Counted from the stretch's first letter, positions 41,231 to 51,437 are shown. The stretch is DNA of 64,000 nucleotides from Nocardia brasiliensis NBRC 14402 (GCF_000308475.2 NZ_BAFT02000038.1:124001-188000); one strand, 5' to 3'. Numbers and translations are program-made. Notes: a model not told the origin generated them from the letters alone.

Positions 41231-41905
41231 GCCCCCGAGTCTAGGGACCGCCACCGACAAGGTGTTACGCCGACACCCATGCGCATCGCATCGAGTCTCG
41301 ACACCCCCTCGTTGTGACGCACACCACCGCCCCCGCTACCCGATCCAGGCGCGCCTCGCCGAGACCTGAGTAGCCACCGCAGACACCAGGTTCGGAGCCA
41401 CCGACAACACAAGCACCCAGTCACAACAACACGGCACCACGCCGCCTGCACGCGAAGTCCGAAGTCCCCCCGCGCCCGAAACCCGAAGTCCCTCACGCCC
41501 GACGCCCCCGCTCCAGCGCCACACTCCTGCAACCCGAGCACTCACGACGCCACGCCCAAAAGCAACACGCCCGCCCTCGACTCCCGCACCCCTTCTGTGC
41601 TCGCGCACCCCCTATGCCACGCCGCAGCGGGTGCGAGAACCCAAAACCCGTGCGAGAACTTGGAACAAGTGGGCGAGCGGGTCGGCCGCGCGATGCGGAA
41701 GTCGTGAAACGTAGTGGGAGCTGAACGACGCCGGACCTGAAATCCCCGCGCACCACAGCCTGGACCCGTGCCCCCGAGATAGAGTCGAGCCACGCGGCAC
41801 AATCCCCGCGCACACAGCCAAACGACGCCGCGCCCGCGCACCACAGCTCGGAGCCGTGCCGGAAAATCGGTCGAGCGATGCCGCGTCCGCTGGCACACTC
41901 ACGCT
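41231..41905. other. C-rich, G-poor low-complexity region
   Basis: This 675-base gap has no supported gene. From 41290 to 41870 the plus strand is strongly C-rich and G-poor. Degenerate repeats of the type CCCGCGCACCACAGCC recur at about 41745-41760, 41805-41818 and 41832-41850. Composition resembles the repeat block at 42736-42920. Long frames on either strand are composition artefacts. Confidence 0.5.
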
Positions 41906-42268
41906 ATGTCGACCAATCGTCGTCGACGCCTCAGCGCCGACCCGCTCGAAAACGCGGCCGCGAGCTACGCGACTCCCCGCCCTACCAAGCGATTCTGGAC
42001 GGACCAGAACGGCACGACCTGGCGACGACGCGGCCAGGATCTGCTCATCCCGTCGCGGGCACGTCGATTGCTCCAGAATCCTGACACGGTCGTGTTCCAC
42101 GATTACATCGGCGCGGCACACGAGGTGGTCGGACAGGACCGCGCCGACCTCGTGCACCAGGTCGAGGAATTCTGGGCGGACCGGGCACACCCCATGGCCG
42201 ACTTCCACCTCACCGAGTTCCGCGACACCGACCACCGCGTGATGGTGATGATCGAAGAGCACTGCTGA
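41906..42268 (+). CDS. Hypothetical protein (120 aa)
   Basis: A basic N terminus (STNRRRRLSADPLENAAASY) is followed by a well-mixed soluble sequence (KRFWTDQNGTTWRRRGQDLL, HDYIGAAHEVVGQDRADLVH, HLTEFRDTDHRVMVMIEEHC). It has normal coding composition, unlike the flanking low-complexity DNA. Family not recognised; there is a single C-terminal Cys. An IS481-like remnant starts about 36 bases downstream, so the gene's true 3' surroundings may have been lost. Confidence 0.55.
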   Translation: MSTNRRRRLSADPLENAAASYATPRPTKRFWTDQNGTTWRRRGQDLLIPSRARRLLQNPDTVVFHDYIGAAHEVVGQDRADLVHQVEEFWADRAHPMADFHLTEFRDTDHRVMVMIEEHC

Positions 42269-42304
42269 ACCGAATCAGCATCCCGACGCCGCTCCCGCAA
42301 GGGA

Positions 42305-42705
42305 CACCAGCGACCTACACCGAACTACTCGGCGACGAACGCAAAGACACCGCCGCCGCGTTCTGTGCCCGCGCCCAGGCCTGGTTCACCAACCACGGCA
42401 TCACCACCCGAAAAGTGCCGACTGACAACGGTTCCTGCTACCGATCACGCACCTTCGCCGAAGCCCTCGGACCGGTGATCCACAAACGCACCCGCCCTAC
42501 CGGCCCCAAACCAACGGCAAAGTCGAGCGCTTCCACCGCACCCTCGCCGACGAATGGGCCTACGCACGGCTCTACCGCAGCGACGCCGACAGATGCAGCC
42601 TTCACCACCTGGCTCCACACCTGCAATCACCACCGCGGCCACACCGCACTCGCAGGCCACCCACCAGCCAGCCGCGTCGCGGACCTCTCAGGTCAGTACA
42701 CCTAG
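42305..42705 (+). mobile_element. IS481-like transposase 3' half, twice frameshifted
   Basis: The first frame reads YTELLGDERKDTAAAFCARA and VPTDNGSCYRSRTFAEALG, which includes the second catalytic Asp. After loss of one C near 42500 the next frame reads YRPQTNGKVERFHRTLADEW, which contains the catalytic Glu, and AYARLYRSDADR. A second shift near 42595 restores the first frame: DAAFTTWLHTCNHHRGHTAL to SRVADLSGQYT and a stop. The 5' half is absent. This is a decayed rve-type transposase, IS481-like by its terminal GQYT. Confidence 0.8.
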
Positions 42706-42735
42706 CGCAGTCGCCGCGCCCCAGCGCGCAAACTC

Positions 42736-42920
42736 GCCGCGCCCGGCACACAACCTCACCGCACCAGACACAACCTCACCGCGCCCGGCACACAACCTCA
42801 CCGCACCGGGCCACACAACCTCGCGCCCGGCACGCAACGTCGCCGCCTCGACACGCAACCTCACCACGCCCGGCACGCGTCCCGGGCACACATACCCGCA
42901 CCCCGGCACACAACCTCACA
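42736..42920. repeat. Degenerate tandem repeat, about 20-22 bp unit
   Basis: At least five units of the form CCGC(G/A)CC(G/A)GGCACACAACCTCA follow one another, then decay toward 42920. The plus strand is almost free of G outside GC dinucleotides. The block directly abuts the 3' end of the DUF885 gene on the minus strand. Confidence 0.7.
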
Positions 42921-44592
42921 GCGTGGCGACAAGCTCCCGCAGCACCGGCAAACTCACCGAACCGGAGCCGAGCACCACGTCGTGGAACGCCTTGATGTCG
43001 AAGGCGGAGCCGAGGCGTTCGGTGGCGGCGAGGCGCTGTTTGCGGATTTCCAGCTGGCCGACCTTGTAGCCGACAGCCTGGCCGGGCATGCCGATGTAGC
43101 GGTCCACCTCCGCGGTGATCTCGGCGAGCCCGACCGGCACGTTGGCGACCATGAAGTCGATGGCCTGTTGCCTGCTCCAGCCTTTCGCGTGCAGACCGGT
43201 GTCGACGACCAGGCGGCAGGAACGCCACGAGTCGCCCGACAGCATGCCGAGCCGGCCGAGATCGTCCTCGTACAGGCCCATTTCGTCGGCGAGTCGTTCG
43301 GTGTAGAGCGCCCAGCCTTCGACGAACGCGGTGTTCGCGTACGACTGGCGCTGGAACCGCGGCAGGTGGTCGAGTTCGTTGGCGATGGTGAGTTGCAGGT
43401 GATGGCCCGGGATGGCCTCGTGGAAGGCGACCGAGGCGGTTTCGAACCGGCCGCGACCGGTCGGGTGGTACTGGTTGACGAAGTAGGCGCCGGGCCGGGA
43501 TCCGTCGGCGGCGGGCGGAAAGTAGTACGCCGCAGGCGCATCCGCGGCGAGGAACTCCGGCATCGGGACGATATCGCACGATTCCTTGGGCAGCCTGCCG
43601 AACCAGTTGCCCATCTCGGCGCTCGCCGCGGCGAGGGCGCGCCGCGCGTCGAACATGATCTGTTCGCCGTCGGCGTAGCGCAGTTCCGGGTCCTCGCGCA
43701 GCCTGGCGAAGATTTCGCCGAGTTCGGCGGTGCCGAACAGCCGCTCGCCGATGGTCGCGTATTCCTCACGCAGCCCGGCCAATTCGGTCATGCCGAGTTC
43801 GTGGATCTCCTCGGCGCCGAGTTCGGGCAGGGTGGTGTGGAAGCGCAGCTGGCGCCGGTAGATGTCCTCACCGTCGGCGCCGAGCCAGCACAGGCCCGGC
43901 TTGTCGTCCGGGCGACTGACCGGCACCAGTTCCTCGAACAGCATGTCCCGGTAGCTCTGGAACGCGGGACGGATGACATCCCTTGCCACGTCGGTCAATT
44001 CGGCCCGCCACGCCGCCTCGCCGGCCCAGCCCTCGGGGCCGGGGAAGGTGACGAACAGATCCTTGGACAGCTCCGAGGAGAGGTACCCGTCGAGCTGATT
44101 CAGCGAGCGCTCCAGCGTGATTCGCGGCGGCGTGCGGCCTGCGGCCAGACCGTCCCGGAACCGCACGACCGCCTGCCCGAGCAGATCGCCGAACTGCCGG
44201 AACCGCTGCACGAGCGCGAGCGCGTGCTCCGGTTGCGGGGCATTCAGCTGCGGCGCGATGGTGAGCACCCAGGCGTGCACGCCCTCCATCTGATCGGAGG
44301 CCAGCTCCGTCGGCCGCCACGCCAAACGGTCTATCGCGCCGGACAATTCGGTGCGCAGCAGGCTGTGGGTGACCTGGTCGGTCGAGTCGAGTCCCGCGGG
44401 GTCGAGCGCGTCGACCTGGCCGAGCAGCTCGCGCCAGGTCGACAGCAACCGCTCGTCGGCGGCGGCGGACAGATCCTCGATCTTGTCGTCGAATCGCCGG
44501 TCGCCGAGCAACGTCGCGTCGCTCGGCCGGGCCGCCAGGAAGGAGTCCCAGTACCGCTCGGCCAGATCCCTCAGCTGATCGCGCTCAGTCAT
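42916..44592 (-). CDS. DUF885-family metallopeptidase-like protein
   Basis: The 558-residue cytoplasmic protein has the DUF885 signature FHEAIPGHHLQLTIA, an HE-x4-H zinc-peptidase-like motif. NTAFVEGWALYTERLADEMG, with the third-ligand Glu, and MPGQAVGYKVGQLEIRKQR follow. The helical N-terminal half (LAERYWDSFLAARPSDATLL) matches the family. Members are probable zinc carboxypeptidases or dipeptidases; the substrate is unknown. ATG 44592 is preferred over a start 36 bases upstream. It lies downstream of the liv operon on the same strand but 54 bases away, so it may be read through. Confidence 0.85.
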   Translation of the reverse strand: MTERDQLRDLAERYWDSFLAARPSDATLLGDRRFDDKIEDLSAAADERLLSTWRELLGQVDALDPAGLDSTDQVTHSLLRTELSGAIDRLAWRPTELASDQMEGVHAWVLTIAPQLNAPQPEHALALVQRFRQFGDLLGQAVVRFRDGLAAGRTPPRITLERSLNQLDGYLSSELSKDLFVTFPGPEGWAGEAAWRAELTDVARDVIRPAFQSYRDMLFEELVPVSRPDDKPGLCWLGADGEDIYRRQLRFHTTLPELGAEEIHELGMTELAGLREEYATIGERLFGTAELGEIFARLREDPELRYADGEQIMFDARRALAAASAEMGNWFGRLPKESCDIVPMPEFLAADAPAAYYFPPAADGSRPGAYFVNQYHPTGRGRFETASVAFHEAIPGHHLQLTIANELDHLPRFQRQSYANTAFVEGWALYTERLADEMGLYEDDLGRLGMLSGDSWRSCRLVVDTGLHAKGWSRQQAIDFMVANVPVGLAEITAEVDRYIGMPGQAVGYKVGQLEIRKQRLAATERLGSAFDIKAFHDVVLGSGSVSLPVLRELVATL

Positions 44593-44646
44593 GAGCATGA
44601 TCATGCCTCGAGTGCGGCCGCGCGGCACCGGGGTTTACCTCATCGG

Positions 44647-45405
<759 letters not shown>

Positions 45406-45413
45406 CGCTGCTC

Positions 45414-46409
45414 CTACCCGTTCGTCCCGTGTGCGCTTGCCGTCTCCGCGTCGGTGCCGTCGTCGGGCACCCCGAGGTAGGCGGCGATCACCGCGGGATC
45501 CTCCCGGATGGCGGCGGGCAGTCCGTCGGCGATCTTGCGGCCGAACTCCAGCACCACGATCCGGTCGGTCACGCCCATCACCAGGCGCATGTCGTGCTCG
45601 ATCAGCAAGACGGTGAACCCGTCGTCGCGGATCTTGCGGATCAGATCCATCAGCGCCGACTTCTCACTCGGATTGAACCCGGCGGCGGGCTCGTCCAGGC
45701 AGAGCAGTTTCGGCTCGGTGGCCAGCGCCCTGGCGATCTCCAGCCGGCGCTGGTCGCCGTAGGACAGGTTGCGCGCCTTCTCCACCGCCCGCGGTGCGAT
45801 GCCGACGAATTCGAGCAGCGCCATGCCCCGCTCGATCGCGTCGTGCTCCTCCCGGCGGTGCCGGGCGGTGCGGAAGATGGCGCCGGGCACCGAGGTCCGG
45901 TGCCTGGCGTCGGTGCCGACCACCACGTTCTCCAGCGCCGTCATCTCGCCGAAGAGCCGGATGTTCTGGAAGGTGCGCGCGATACCGAGCCGGGTGATGG
46001 CGTTGCGCTTGGTCTTCGTCAGCGGCGCGCCGTCGAAGTACACGGTGCCCGACGCCGGCCGATAAACGCCGGTGATCGCGTTGAAGCAGGTGGTCTTGCC
46101 CGCGCCGTTCGGTCCGATGAGCCCGAGGATCTCGCCGCGGCGGATCTCGAAGCTCACCGCGTCCAGCGCGGTCAGGCCGCCGAACTTCACGGTCAGGTCC
46201 TCGGTGCGCAACAGCGGCGCACCGACGGCCGTCTCGATCTCGCGATGCGAGGCGACGACCTCCGCGACCGCCTCCGCGTCGGCCAGGTCCGGGTTCACCG
46301 CGGTCAGATCGACCACACCGGCACTGGGTTCGGTCTCGGGCTCGGCCGCGTACCCCGCGGCCATGTCCTCATTGTCGAACAGTGCGCCGCCGGCGCTCGG
46401 CCCGGTCAT
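45414..46409 (-). CDS. livG: Branched-chain amino-acid ABC transporter ATP-binding protein
   Basis: The 331-residue ATPase has Walker A GPNGAGKT (residues 99-106), [40 protein letters not shown] (diagnostic for LivG), signature [19 protein letters not shown] and Walker [14 protein letters not shown]. It carries an acidic N-terminal extension of about 65 residues that typical LivG proteins of about 255 residues lack. The ATG at 46409 overlaps the livM stop. The extension may be real or the true start may be internal near residue 64. Confidence 0.93.
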   Translation of the reverse strand: MTGPSAGGALFDNEDMAAGYAAEPETEPSAGVVDLTAVNPDLADAEAVAEVVASHREIETAVGAPLLRTEDLTVKFGGLTALDAVSFEIRRGEILGLIGPNGAGKTTCFNAITGVYRPASGTVYFDGAPLTKTKRNAITRLGIARTFQNIRLFGEMTALENVVVGTDARHRTSVPGAIFRTARHRREEHDAIERGMALLEFVGIAPRAVEKARNLSYGDQRRLEIARALATEPKLLCLDEPAAGFNPSEKSALMDLIRKIRDDGFTVLLIEHDMRLVMGVTDRIVVLEFGRKIADGLPAAIREDPAVIAAYLGVPDDGTDAETASAHGTNG

Positions 46410-47836
46410 CGGGTCGCTCCGATCGCCTCGTCGCCGGACGGTCTGCGCACCGCCTGGTACACCTGCCGCCCGTAGGCGAGCAGCTTCTGCCGGACCGGGA
46501 ACAGGCCCTGCGGTTTGAAGATCATGACCACCATCAGCGTGATACCGAAGAACAGGTACTTGTAGTCACCGAGCGACTGCGCGCCCGGCTTCTGGAAGAC
46601 CAGCACGTTGTTGAGCACGACGAGCATCACGATCACCGCGACCGCACCACCGGCCAGATAGCCCCACCGGATCGGCCGCTCCTGATCCCGAGCCCACCTG
46701 CGCCACACGATGACCAAACCGACCACCAGCGCGATGGTGAAGATCAGCGCCACCCAGCCGACCGCGGACTGACCGACCGCCTGCACCGAGAGCAGCCGGT
46801 TCGGCAGATACACGATGACGAACGCGCCCACGATCACGCCGAGCTTGTTGCCCTGCCCGCCGATGACGACCGCGCACAGGAACAGCATCGAGTTGATGAT
46901 GTTGAAGCCGGTCGGGTTGATGAACTGCACCTGCCCCGCGTACAGCGCACCGGAGAGCCCGCCGACGGCGGCGCCGATCATGAACGCCCACAGCTTGAAC
47001 TTGAAGGTGGGCACACCCATGATCTCGGCGGCGTCCTCGTCCTCCCGGATCGCGACCCAGGCCCGGCCGACCCGGCTGCGTTCCAGGTTGCCGACGATCA
47101 GCAGGGTGATGATCACCAGGATCATGCCGATCCAGAACCACCAGGTGCCCGCGTTGGCCTTGTCGAGAATATTGGCCGAGTCGGAGTTTCCGACATTGCC
47201 GGAGGAGAACACACCGTTCGGCTTCTGCTCGGATTCACCGACGCGCGGATACGCGATACCGGACAGACCGAGGCTGCCGTTGGTCACCTCACCGAGATTG
47301 TCGGCGAGCAACCGGACGATCTCACCGAAGCCGAGGGTCACGATCGCCAGATAGTCACCGCGCAATCGCAGCGTCGGCGTGCCCAGGATCAGGCCGGACA
47401 TCGCGGTGACCGCCACGGCCAGCGGCAGACAGGCCAGCCACGCCCAGTCGTCGTTGAGCCAGCCGTCGCCGGTCTGGTTCCACGGACTGTTGGGACTGGT
47501 GAGCAGCCCGACGGTGTACGCGCCGACCGCGTAGAAGCCGACATAGCCGAGATCGAGCAGACCTGCCTGTCCCACAACGACATTCAGGCCGACCGCGAGC
47601 AGCGCGTACATGGCGAACTGCGCCATCACACCGCCGAAACTGGTGCCCGGCGTATCGATGAACGGCGGTGGGAACAGCGGCAGCAGGGCCAGCAGGATGA
47701 TCGCGGGCACCCCGACCGCCCATTGCGCCGGGCGCGACAACCCACCCCACCACGCACGTAGCGCGTCGCCGACACCGTGCATCGGACGTTCCGGCTTGGC
47801 CGGAGGGACCGGGGTTTTCGTGGAAACGTCACTCAT
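46406..47836 (-). CDS. livM: Branched-chain amino-acid ABC transporter permease
   Basis: The 476-residue permease has LivM motifs [47 protein letters not shown] and [20 protein letters not shown]. About ten hydrophobic segments are present. It is longer than the usual 300-420 residues because of extra N-terminal membrane helices and a C-terminal pair of helices with a basic tail. It pairs with LivH in the membrane. Start overlaps the livH stop and stop overlaps the livG start, so translation is coupled. Confidence 0.93.
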   Translation of the reverse strand: MSDVSTKTPVPPAKPERPMHGVGDALRAWWGGLSRPAQWAVGVPAIILLALLPLFPPPFIDTPGTSFGGVMAQFAMYALLAVGLNVVVGQAGLLDLGYVGFYAVGAYTVGLLTSPNSPWNQTGDGWLNDDWAWLACLPLAVAVTAMSGLILGTPTLRLRGDYLAIVTLGFGEIVRLLADNLGEVTNGSLGLSGIAYPRVGESEQKPNGVFSSGNVGNSDSANILDKANAGTWWFWIGMILVIITLLIVGNLERSRVGRAWVAIREDEDAAEIMGVPTFKFKLWAFMIGAAVGGLSGALYAGQVQFINPTGFNIINSMLFLCAVVIGGQGNKLGVIVGAFVIVYLPNRLLSVQAVGQSAVGWVALIFTIALVVGLVIVWRRWARDQERPIRWGYLAGGAVAVIVMLVVLNNVLVFQKPGAQSLGDYKYLFFGITLMVVMIFKPQGLFPVRQKLLAYGRQVYQAVRRPSGDEAIGATR

Positions 47837-48870
47837 GCGCGTGCCTTCCCGAGGCTTTCACCGAGAATGCCGGTCGGCCGAATCATCAGCACCAGCACGA
47901 GCACCACGAACGCGACCACGTCACGCCATTCGGTGCCGAACAGGATCTGGCCGTAATTCTCCGCCAGACCGAGCAGCAACCCGCCGAGCAACGCCCCGCG
48001 CAGATTGCCGATGCCGCCGAGCACCGCGGCGCTGAACGCCTTGATGCCGAGAATGAAACCGCCCGAATAGATGATGCCGTTCGGAATCTTGAGTGCGTAC
48101 AACAGCGCCGCCGCACCGGCGAGCACGCCGCCGATGAGGAAGGTGAGCATGATGATCCGTTCCCGGGAAACGCCCATCAGCGTCGCGGTATCCGGATCCT
48201 GCGCCACGGCCCGAATGCCACGGCCGAACTTCGTCTGATTGATCAGCAGCTCGGTGGCGATCGCCAGGATCACCGCGGCGACGATGATCACGATCGTCAC
48301 GTTGGTGATGTCCGCCCCGCCGAAACTGAACTGCTTCGTCGGCTCCACCAGCATGATCGGCTTCTGCGCGTTCGTGCCGCCCAGGCTCGGCCAGATCTTC
48401 GGCAACACGAAGTGCACGATCTCCTGGATCACGAACGAAGCGCCGATCGCGGTGATGAGAAAGATCAGGGGTTTGGCGCCGCGTCTGCGCAGCGGCCGAT
48501 AGGCCACCCGCTCCAACCCGACCGCAGCCGCACCGGACACCGCCATGCCGAAGATCATCGCGAGCGCCAGATAGGTGATGGTGAGGATGATGCCCTGCGA
48601 ATAGACATCACCACTCGGCGAGAAGCCCAGCAACATCAGCCCGATGTACTGGCCGAACAAGCCGAGCATGAATATTTCCGAATGGGCAAAATTGATCAGC
48701 CGCAGTACGCCGTAGACCAGGGTGTAGCCCACAGCGACCAGTGCGTAGATAGCACCGTAGGACAATCCGTCGACGGTCAGTCGCCAGAAATCGTCGATCA
48801 CTCCCTCATAGTTGAAGTCGATCGAGCCGCCGACGAGTTGTACTGCGTCGGCTAATGCAGTGGAAGTCAT
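47833..48870 (-). CDS. livH: Branched-chain amino-acid ABC transporter permease
   Basis: The 345-residue permease has LSYGAIYALVAVGYTLVYGV, LRLINFAHSEIFMLGLFGQY, RRRGAKPLIFLITAIGASFV, FGRGIRAVAQDPDTATLMGV and FSAAVLGGIGNLRGALLGGL, all LivH hallmarks. Eight membrane segments. ATG 48870 follows GAGGG by 10 bases; an ATG at 48891 is an alternative. The first membrane-associated gene after livK, from which it is separated by a strong hairpin, so expression is expected to be lower than livK. Confidence 0.93.
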   Translation of the reverse strand: MTSTALADAVQLVGGSIDFNYEGVIDDFWRLTVDGLSYGAIYALVAVGYTLVYGVLRLINFAHSEIFMLGLFGQYIGLMLLGFSPSGDVYSQGIILTITYLALAMIFGMAVSGAAAVGLERVAYRPLRRRGAKPLIFLITAIGASFVIQEIVHFVLPKIWPSLGGTNAQKPIMLVEPTKQFSFGGADITNVTIVIIVAAVILAIATELLINQTKFGRGIRAVAQDPDTATLMGVSRERIIMLTFLIGGVLAGAAALLYALKIPNGIIYSGGFILGIKAFSAAVLGGIGNLRGALLGGLLLGLAENYGQILFGTEWRDVVAFVVLVLVLMIRPTGILGESLGKARA

Positions 48871-48909
48871 TCGTAATTCGCCCTCATTCATTCGCCCTTC
48901 ACGAAACAG

Positions 48910-48949
48910 CAGCACGTAACGGGATTCGCGCGAACCCCGTTACGTGCTG
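48910..48949 (-). terminator. Hairpin between livK and livH (attenuator/partial terminator)
   Basis: CAGCACGTAACGGG (48910-48923) pairs with CCCGTTACGTGCTG (48936-48949), 14 bp. After one mismatch the stem continues with TTCG/CGAA. The hairpin begins 18 bases after the livK stop and is followed on the minus strand only by a short T run, so partial termination or message stabilisation is likelier than a full stop. Confidence 0.7.
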
Positions 48950-48967
48950 CGCGACTCGTGGGTCGGG

Positions 48968-50206
48968 TTACTTGACCGTGTAGATCCAGATGAGCGCGTT
49001 GCTCAGCTCGCCGTTGGCGCTCCACTTGTACTGACGGGCCAGGCCGGCGCCGTCATAGGAACGCACGTACTCCAGGATGTCGGGGCGGGTCACCTTGCCC
49101 GCGCCGATCGCCTTGGTCAGGATCGTGGCCAGGTCATAGGCCTCGACGGAGTAGACACCCGAGGGCTGCTTGTTGAAAGCCTGGTAGTCCTTCTCGAACT
49201 TCTCCGGAGCCGGACCACACGGGCAGGTCAGCGTCGCGCCCTTGGCCGCGCTGCCCGCCTGGGACAGGAACTGCGGATCGTTGGTGCCGTCCGGCGCCAC
49301 GAAGACACCCTTGAAGCCACCCGACTTCAGCTGCTGGGCCAGCGGCGCACCCTCGGCGTAGTAGCCGGCGAAGAAGACCGCGTCCGCGTTCGCGCCCGCG
49401 ATCTTGGTGACCGTCGCGGAGAAGTCCTTGTCACCGGTCTTGATGCTGGATGCGCAGCTCGCGTCGGCGGCGGCACCGAGACCCTCGGTGATGCTCTTGG
49501 CCAGGCCGGTGCCGTAGTCGCTGTTGTCCTGGACCACGCAGATCTTCTTGTAACCCGCGGTGCCGGTCAGGTACTTCGCCACCGACGGACCCTGCACATC
49601 GTCGTTGGCGAGGCCGCGGAAGAAGCTGGTCCAGCCGTTGGACGTGAGCGTCGCGTTGGTCGCCGACGAGGTCAGCGACGCCAGGCCGGCATCGCTGAGG
49701 ATCTTGCCGGTCGCCTTGGTCTCACCGGAGAACGTCGGGCCCAGCAGCGCCACGATCGACTTGTCGTTGACGATCTGCGGGATCACCTGCGTGGCCTTCT
49801 GCGGGTCACCCTCGGTGTCGAACGACTTCAACGTGATCTGGCAGCCGGGGTTGGCCTTGTTGTGCTGATCGAGCGCCAACTTCGCGCCCATATCGATGTT
49901 GATCCCGAGAGCAGCGTTCGGACCCGTCAACGCGCCGGCAAAGGCGATGTTGGTCGGCGCGCACGTCGCCTTGCCGTCACCGGCCGGATCGGCGGCCTTC
50001 GCCGGATCGACCTTCGCGACCTCTTTGCCGTTGGTGTCCACCTGAACGACCGGCGTGATCTTCAGGCTGGACGCCCCACTGGTACCGGACGCATCCGTAC
50101 CGGTGCTGGTCGATTTGTCACTACAACCGGTCAGCACCAGCGCGGCAGCTGCACCGATTGCCAAAACACCTCGCGTCGTACGACTGTGCCTTGTCGAACT
50201 AAGCAC
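48968..50206 (-). CDS. livK: Branched-chain amino-acid substrate-binding lipoprotein
   Basis: The 412-residue precursor has a lipoprotein signal (TTRGVLAIGAAAALVLTGC, Cys at residue 28) and a Ser/Thr-rich linker. A periplasmic-binding type I fold follows: IAFAGALTGPNAALGINIDM, ALLGPTFSGETKATGKILSD, YKKICVVQDNSDYGTGLAKS and ADAVFFAGYYAEGAPLAQQL. A paired CPC site (LTCPCGPAPE) is typical of actinomycete LivK. It delivers Leu/Ile/Val-like ligands to LivHMGF. GTG 50206 follows AGAGGTG. Confidence 0.93.
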   Translation of the reverse strand: MLSSTRHSRTTRGVLAIGAAAALVLTGCSDKSTSTGTDASGTSGASSLKITPVVQVDTNGKEVAKVDPAKAADPAGDGKATCAPTNIAFAGALTGPNAALGINIDMGAKLALDQHNKANPGCQITLKSFDTEGDPQKATQVIPQIVNDKSIVALLGPTFSGETKATGKILSDAGLASLTSSATNATLTSNGWTSFFRGLANDDVQGPSVAKYLTGTAGYKKICVVQDNSDYGTGLAKSITEGLGAAADASCASSIKTGDKDFSATVTKIAGANADAVFFAGYYAEGAPLAQQLKSGGFKGVFVAPDGTNDPQFLSQAGSAAKGATLTCPCGPAPEKFEKDYQAFNKQPSGVYSVEAYDLATILTKAIGAGKVTRPDILEYVRSYDGAGLARQYKWSANGELSNALIWIYTVK

Positions 50207-50306
50207 GTTTCACCTCTAAGTCCTGTGCTCCCCCGGGATCACCGAGGGGGCCGACCACGTCAGCCCGGTCAGAACATAGCGTTGGTGCGTTAGTTCTGCA
50301 TCACAT

Positions 50307-50323
50307 TCGGATCATGAATCCGA
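50307..50323 (-). promoter_or_regulatory. Inverted repeat in the livK promoter region
   Basis: TCGGAT-CATGA-ATCCGA is a perfect 6-bp inverted repeat about 100 bases upstream of the livK start. TATGTT on the minus strand at 50273-50278 could be a -10 element just downstream of it. A dimeric regulator site (for example Lrp-like) is possible. The rest of 50207-50451 shows a C-run/G-run hairpin near 50230-50250 and otherwise nothing clear. Confidence 0.35.
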
Positions 50324-50451
50324 CATCGTGTCGAATTCTTGTTCACGATCCTGTTTCACGTGAGTAAAATTTCCTTCTAATCAGCGCAGGCGGGCACAGT
50401 CCGTCAGCACGGCGTGCATAGGTCAGCGGTCCGCTCACCGGACCACCCCTG

Positions 50452-51069
50452 TCACTTCGGGGCCAAGTTCTCCAGCACGACCTCCGCGACGGCCTTCATC
50501 GTCGTCCGGCGATCCATCGCGGTCCGCTGAATCCACTTGAACGCCTGCGGCTCGGACAGACCCTGCGTCTGCATCAGCACGCCCTTCGCCCGCTCCACCA
50601 GCTTGCGCGTCTCCAACCGGTCCGACAGATTCGCCACCTCACCCTCCAGCGCGGTGATCTCATGGAACCGGCTCGCCGCCAACTCGATCGCCGGCACCAG
50701 GTCCGACTTCGTGAACGGCTTCACCAGATACGCCATCGCCCCCGCGTCGCGCGCCCGCTCGACCAGATCCCGCTGACTGAACGCCGTCAAAATCACCACC
50801 GGCGCAACACGTTTCGAGGCGATCTCGGCCGCCGCATCAATGCCGTCCCGGCGCGGCATCTTCACATCCATGATCACCAGATCCGGCCGGTGCTCCACCG
50901 CCAGATCCACCGCCTGCTGCCCGTCACCCGCCTCACCGACCACCAGATAGCCCTCTTCGGTCAGCATCTCGACCAGGTCCATGCGGATGAGCGCCTCATC
51001 CTCCGCGACGACGACCCGCTTCGCCCCCGCGTCGCGCTTAGTGCCTGCGCCCCCTGCTGCTGTGCTCAT
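50452..51069 (-). CDS. pdtaR: ANTAR-domain response regulator (RNA-binding antiterminator)
   Basis: The 205-residue protein has a receiver domain (VVVAEDEALIRMDLVEMLTE, phospho-acceptor D68 in VIMDVKMP, T95, K117 in YLVKPF) and a C-terminal ANTAR domain (RKLVERAKGVLMQTQGLSEP, FKWIQRTAMDRRTTMKAVAE). It matches Rv1626/PdtaR of M. tuberculosis, partner of the kinase PdtaS. Phosphorylation lets the ANTAR helix bundle bind paired RNA hairpins and prevent termination. The kinase is elsewhere. It stands next to livK on the same strand but 245 bases away. Confidence 0.95.
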   Translation of the reverse strand: MSTAAGGAGTKRDAGAKRVVVAEDEALIRMDLVEMLTEEGYLVVGEAGDGQQAVDLAVEHRPDLVIMDVKMPRRDGIDAAAEIASKRVAPVVILTAFSQRDLVERARDAGAMAYLVKPFTKSDLVPAIELAASRFHEITALEGEVANLSDRLETRKLVERAKGVLMQTQGLSEPQAFKWIQRTAMDRRTTMKAVAEVVLENLAPK

Positions 51070-51295
51070 AGGTAAGACCCCTCATGGTTTCGATGCCTGT
51101 CCCCGACACGCCGCAGAGTGGACGCTGGTCCAACTTGCCGACCATCGACCTCACCACCGGTCGTCGAGTGATGTAAAGAGTACCTTTCACTTCGGCATAG
51201 AACGCATATACCCAGGGCAAACCGCCCGACCGCAGCCCCGCCACCAACCAGTTAGGTACCAGCCCCCTCCACCCGCTATCATTTCGTCCCGGTGC

Positions 51296-51379
51296 GCCGG
51301 GTTGGCGGAACTGGCAGACGCGACGGTCTCAAAAACCGTTGTCCGAAAGGACGTGTGGGTTCGAGTCCCACACTCGGCA
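51296..51379 (+). tRNA. tRNA-Leu (anticodon CAA)
   Basis: The 84-base gene folds as a class II tRNA. The acceptor stem is GCCGGGT with ACTCGGC (one G-U), the D loop contains TGGC, and the anticodon stem ACGGT/ACCGT frames the loop CTCAAAA with anticodon CAA (reads UUG). A long variable arm (GTCCGAAAGGAC) and the T arm GTGGGTTCGAGTCCCAC follow. The discriminator is A and CCA is not encoded. A terminator hairpin follows at 51390. Confidence 0.95.
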
Positions 51380-51389
51380 CTCGCTCTGG

Positions 51390-51426
51390 GCGACCCCTGT
51401 CCGCGGAAGGCGCGGACCGGGGTCGC
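51390..51426 (+). terminator. Hairpin downstream of tRNA-Leu
   Basis: GCGACCCC (51390-51397) pairs with GGGGTCGC (51419-51426). After one T/C mismatch, GTCCGCG (51399-51405) pairs with CGCGGAC (51411-51417) around a 5-base loop. It starts 11 bases after the tRNA and is followed by a mixed TCGTCATTTC, so it is a plausible terminator. Confidence 0.75.
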
Positions 51427-51437
51427 TCGTCATTTCA

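Noticed and set aside
42736..42920. Tandem repeat considered as a CRISPR array
   Set aside because: Units are contiguous and degenerate without unique spacers, and no cas genes are present.
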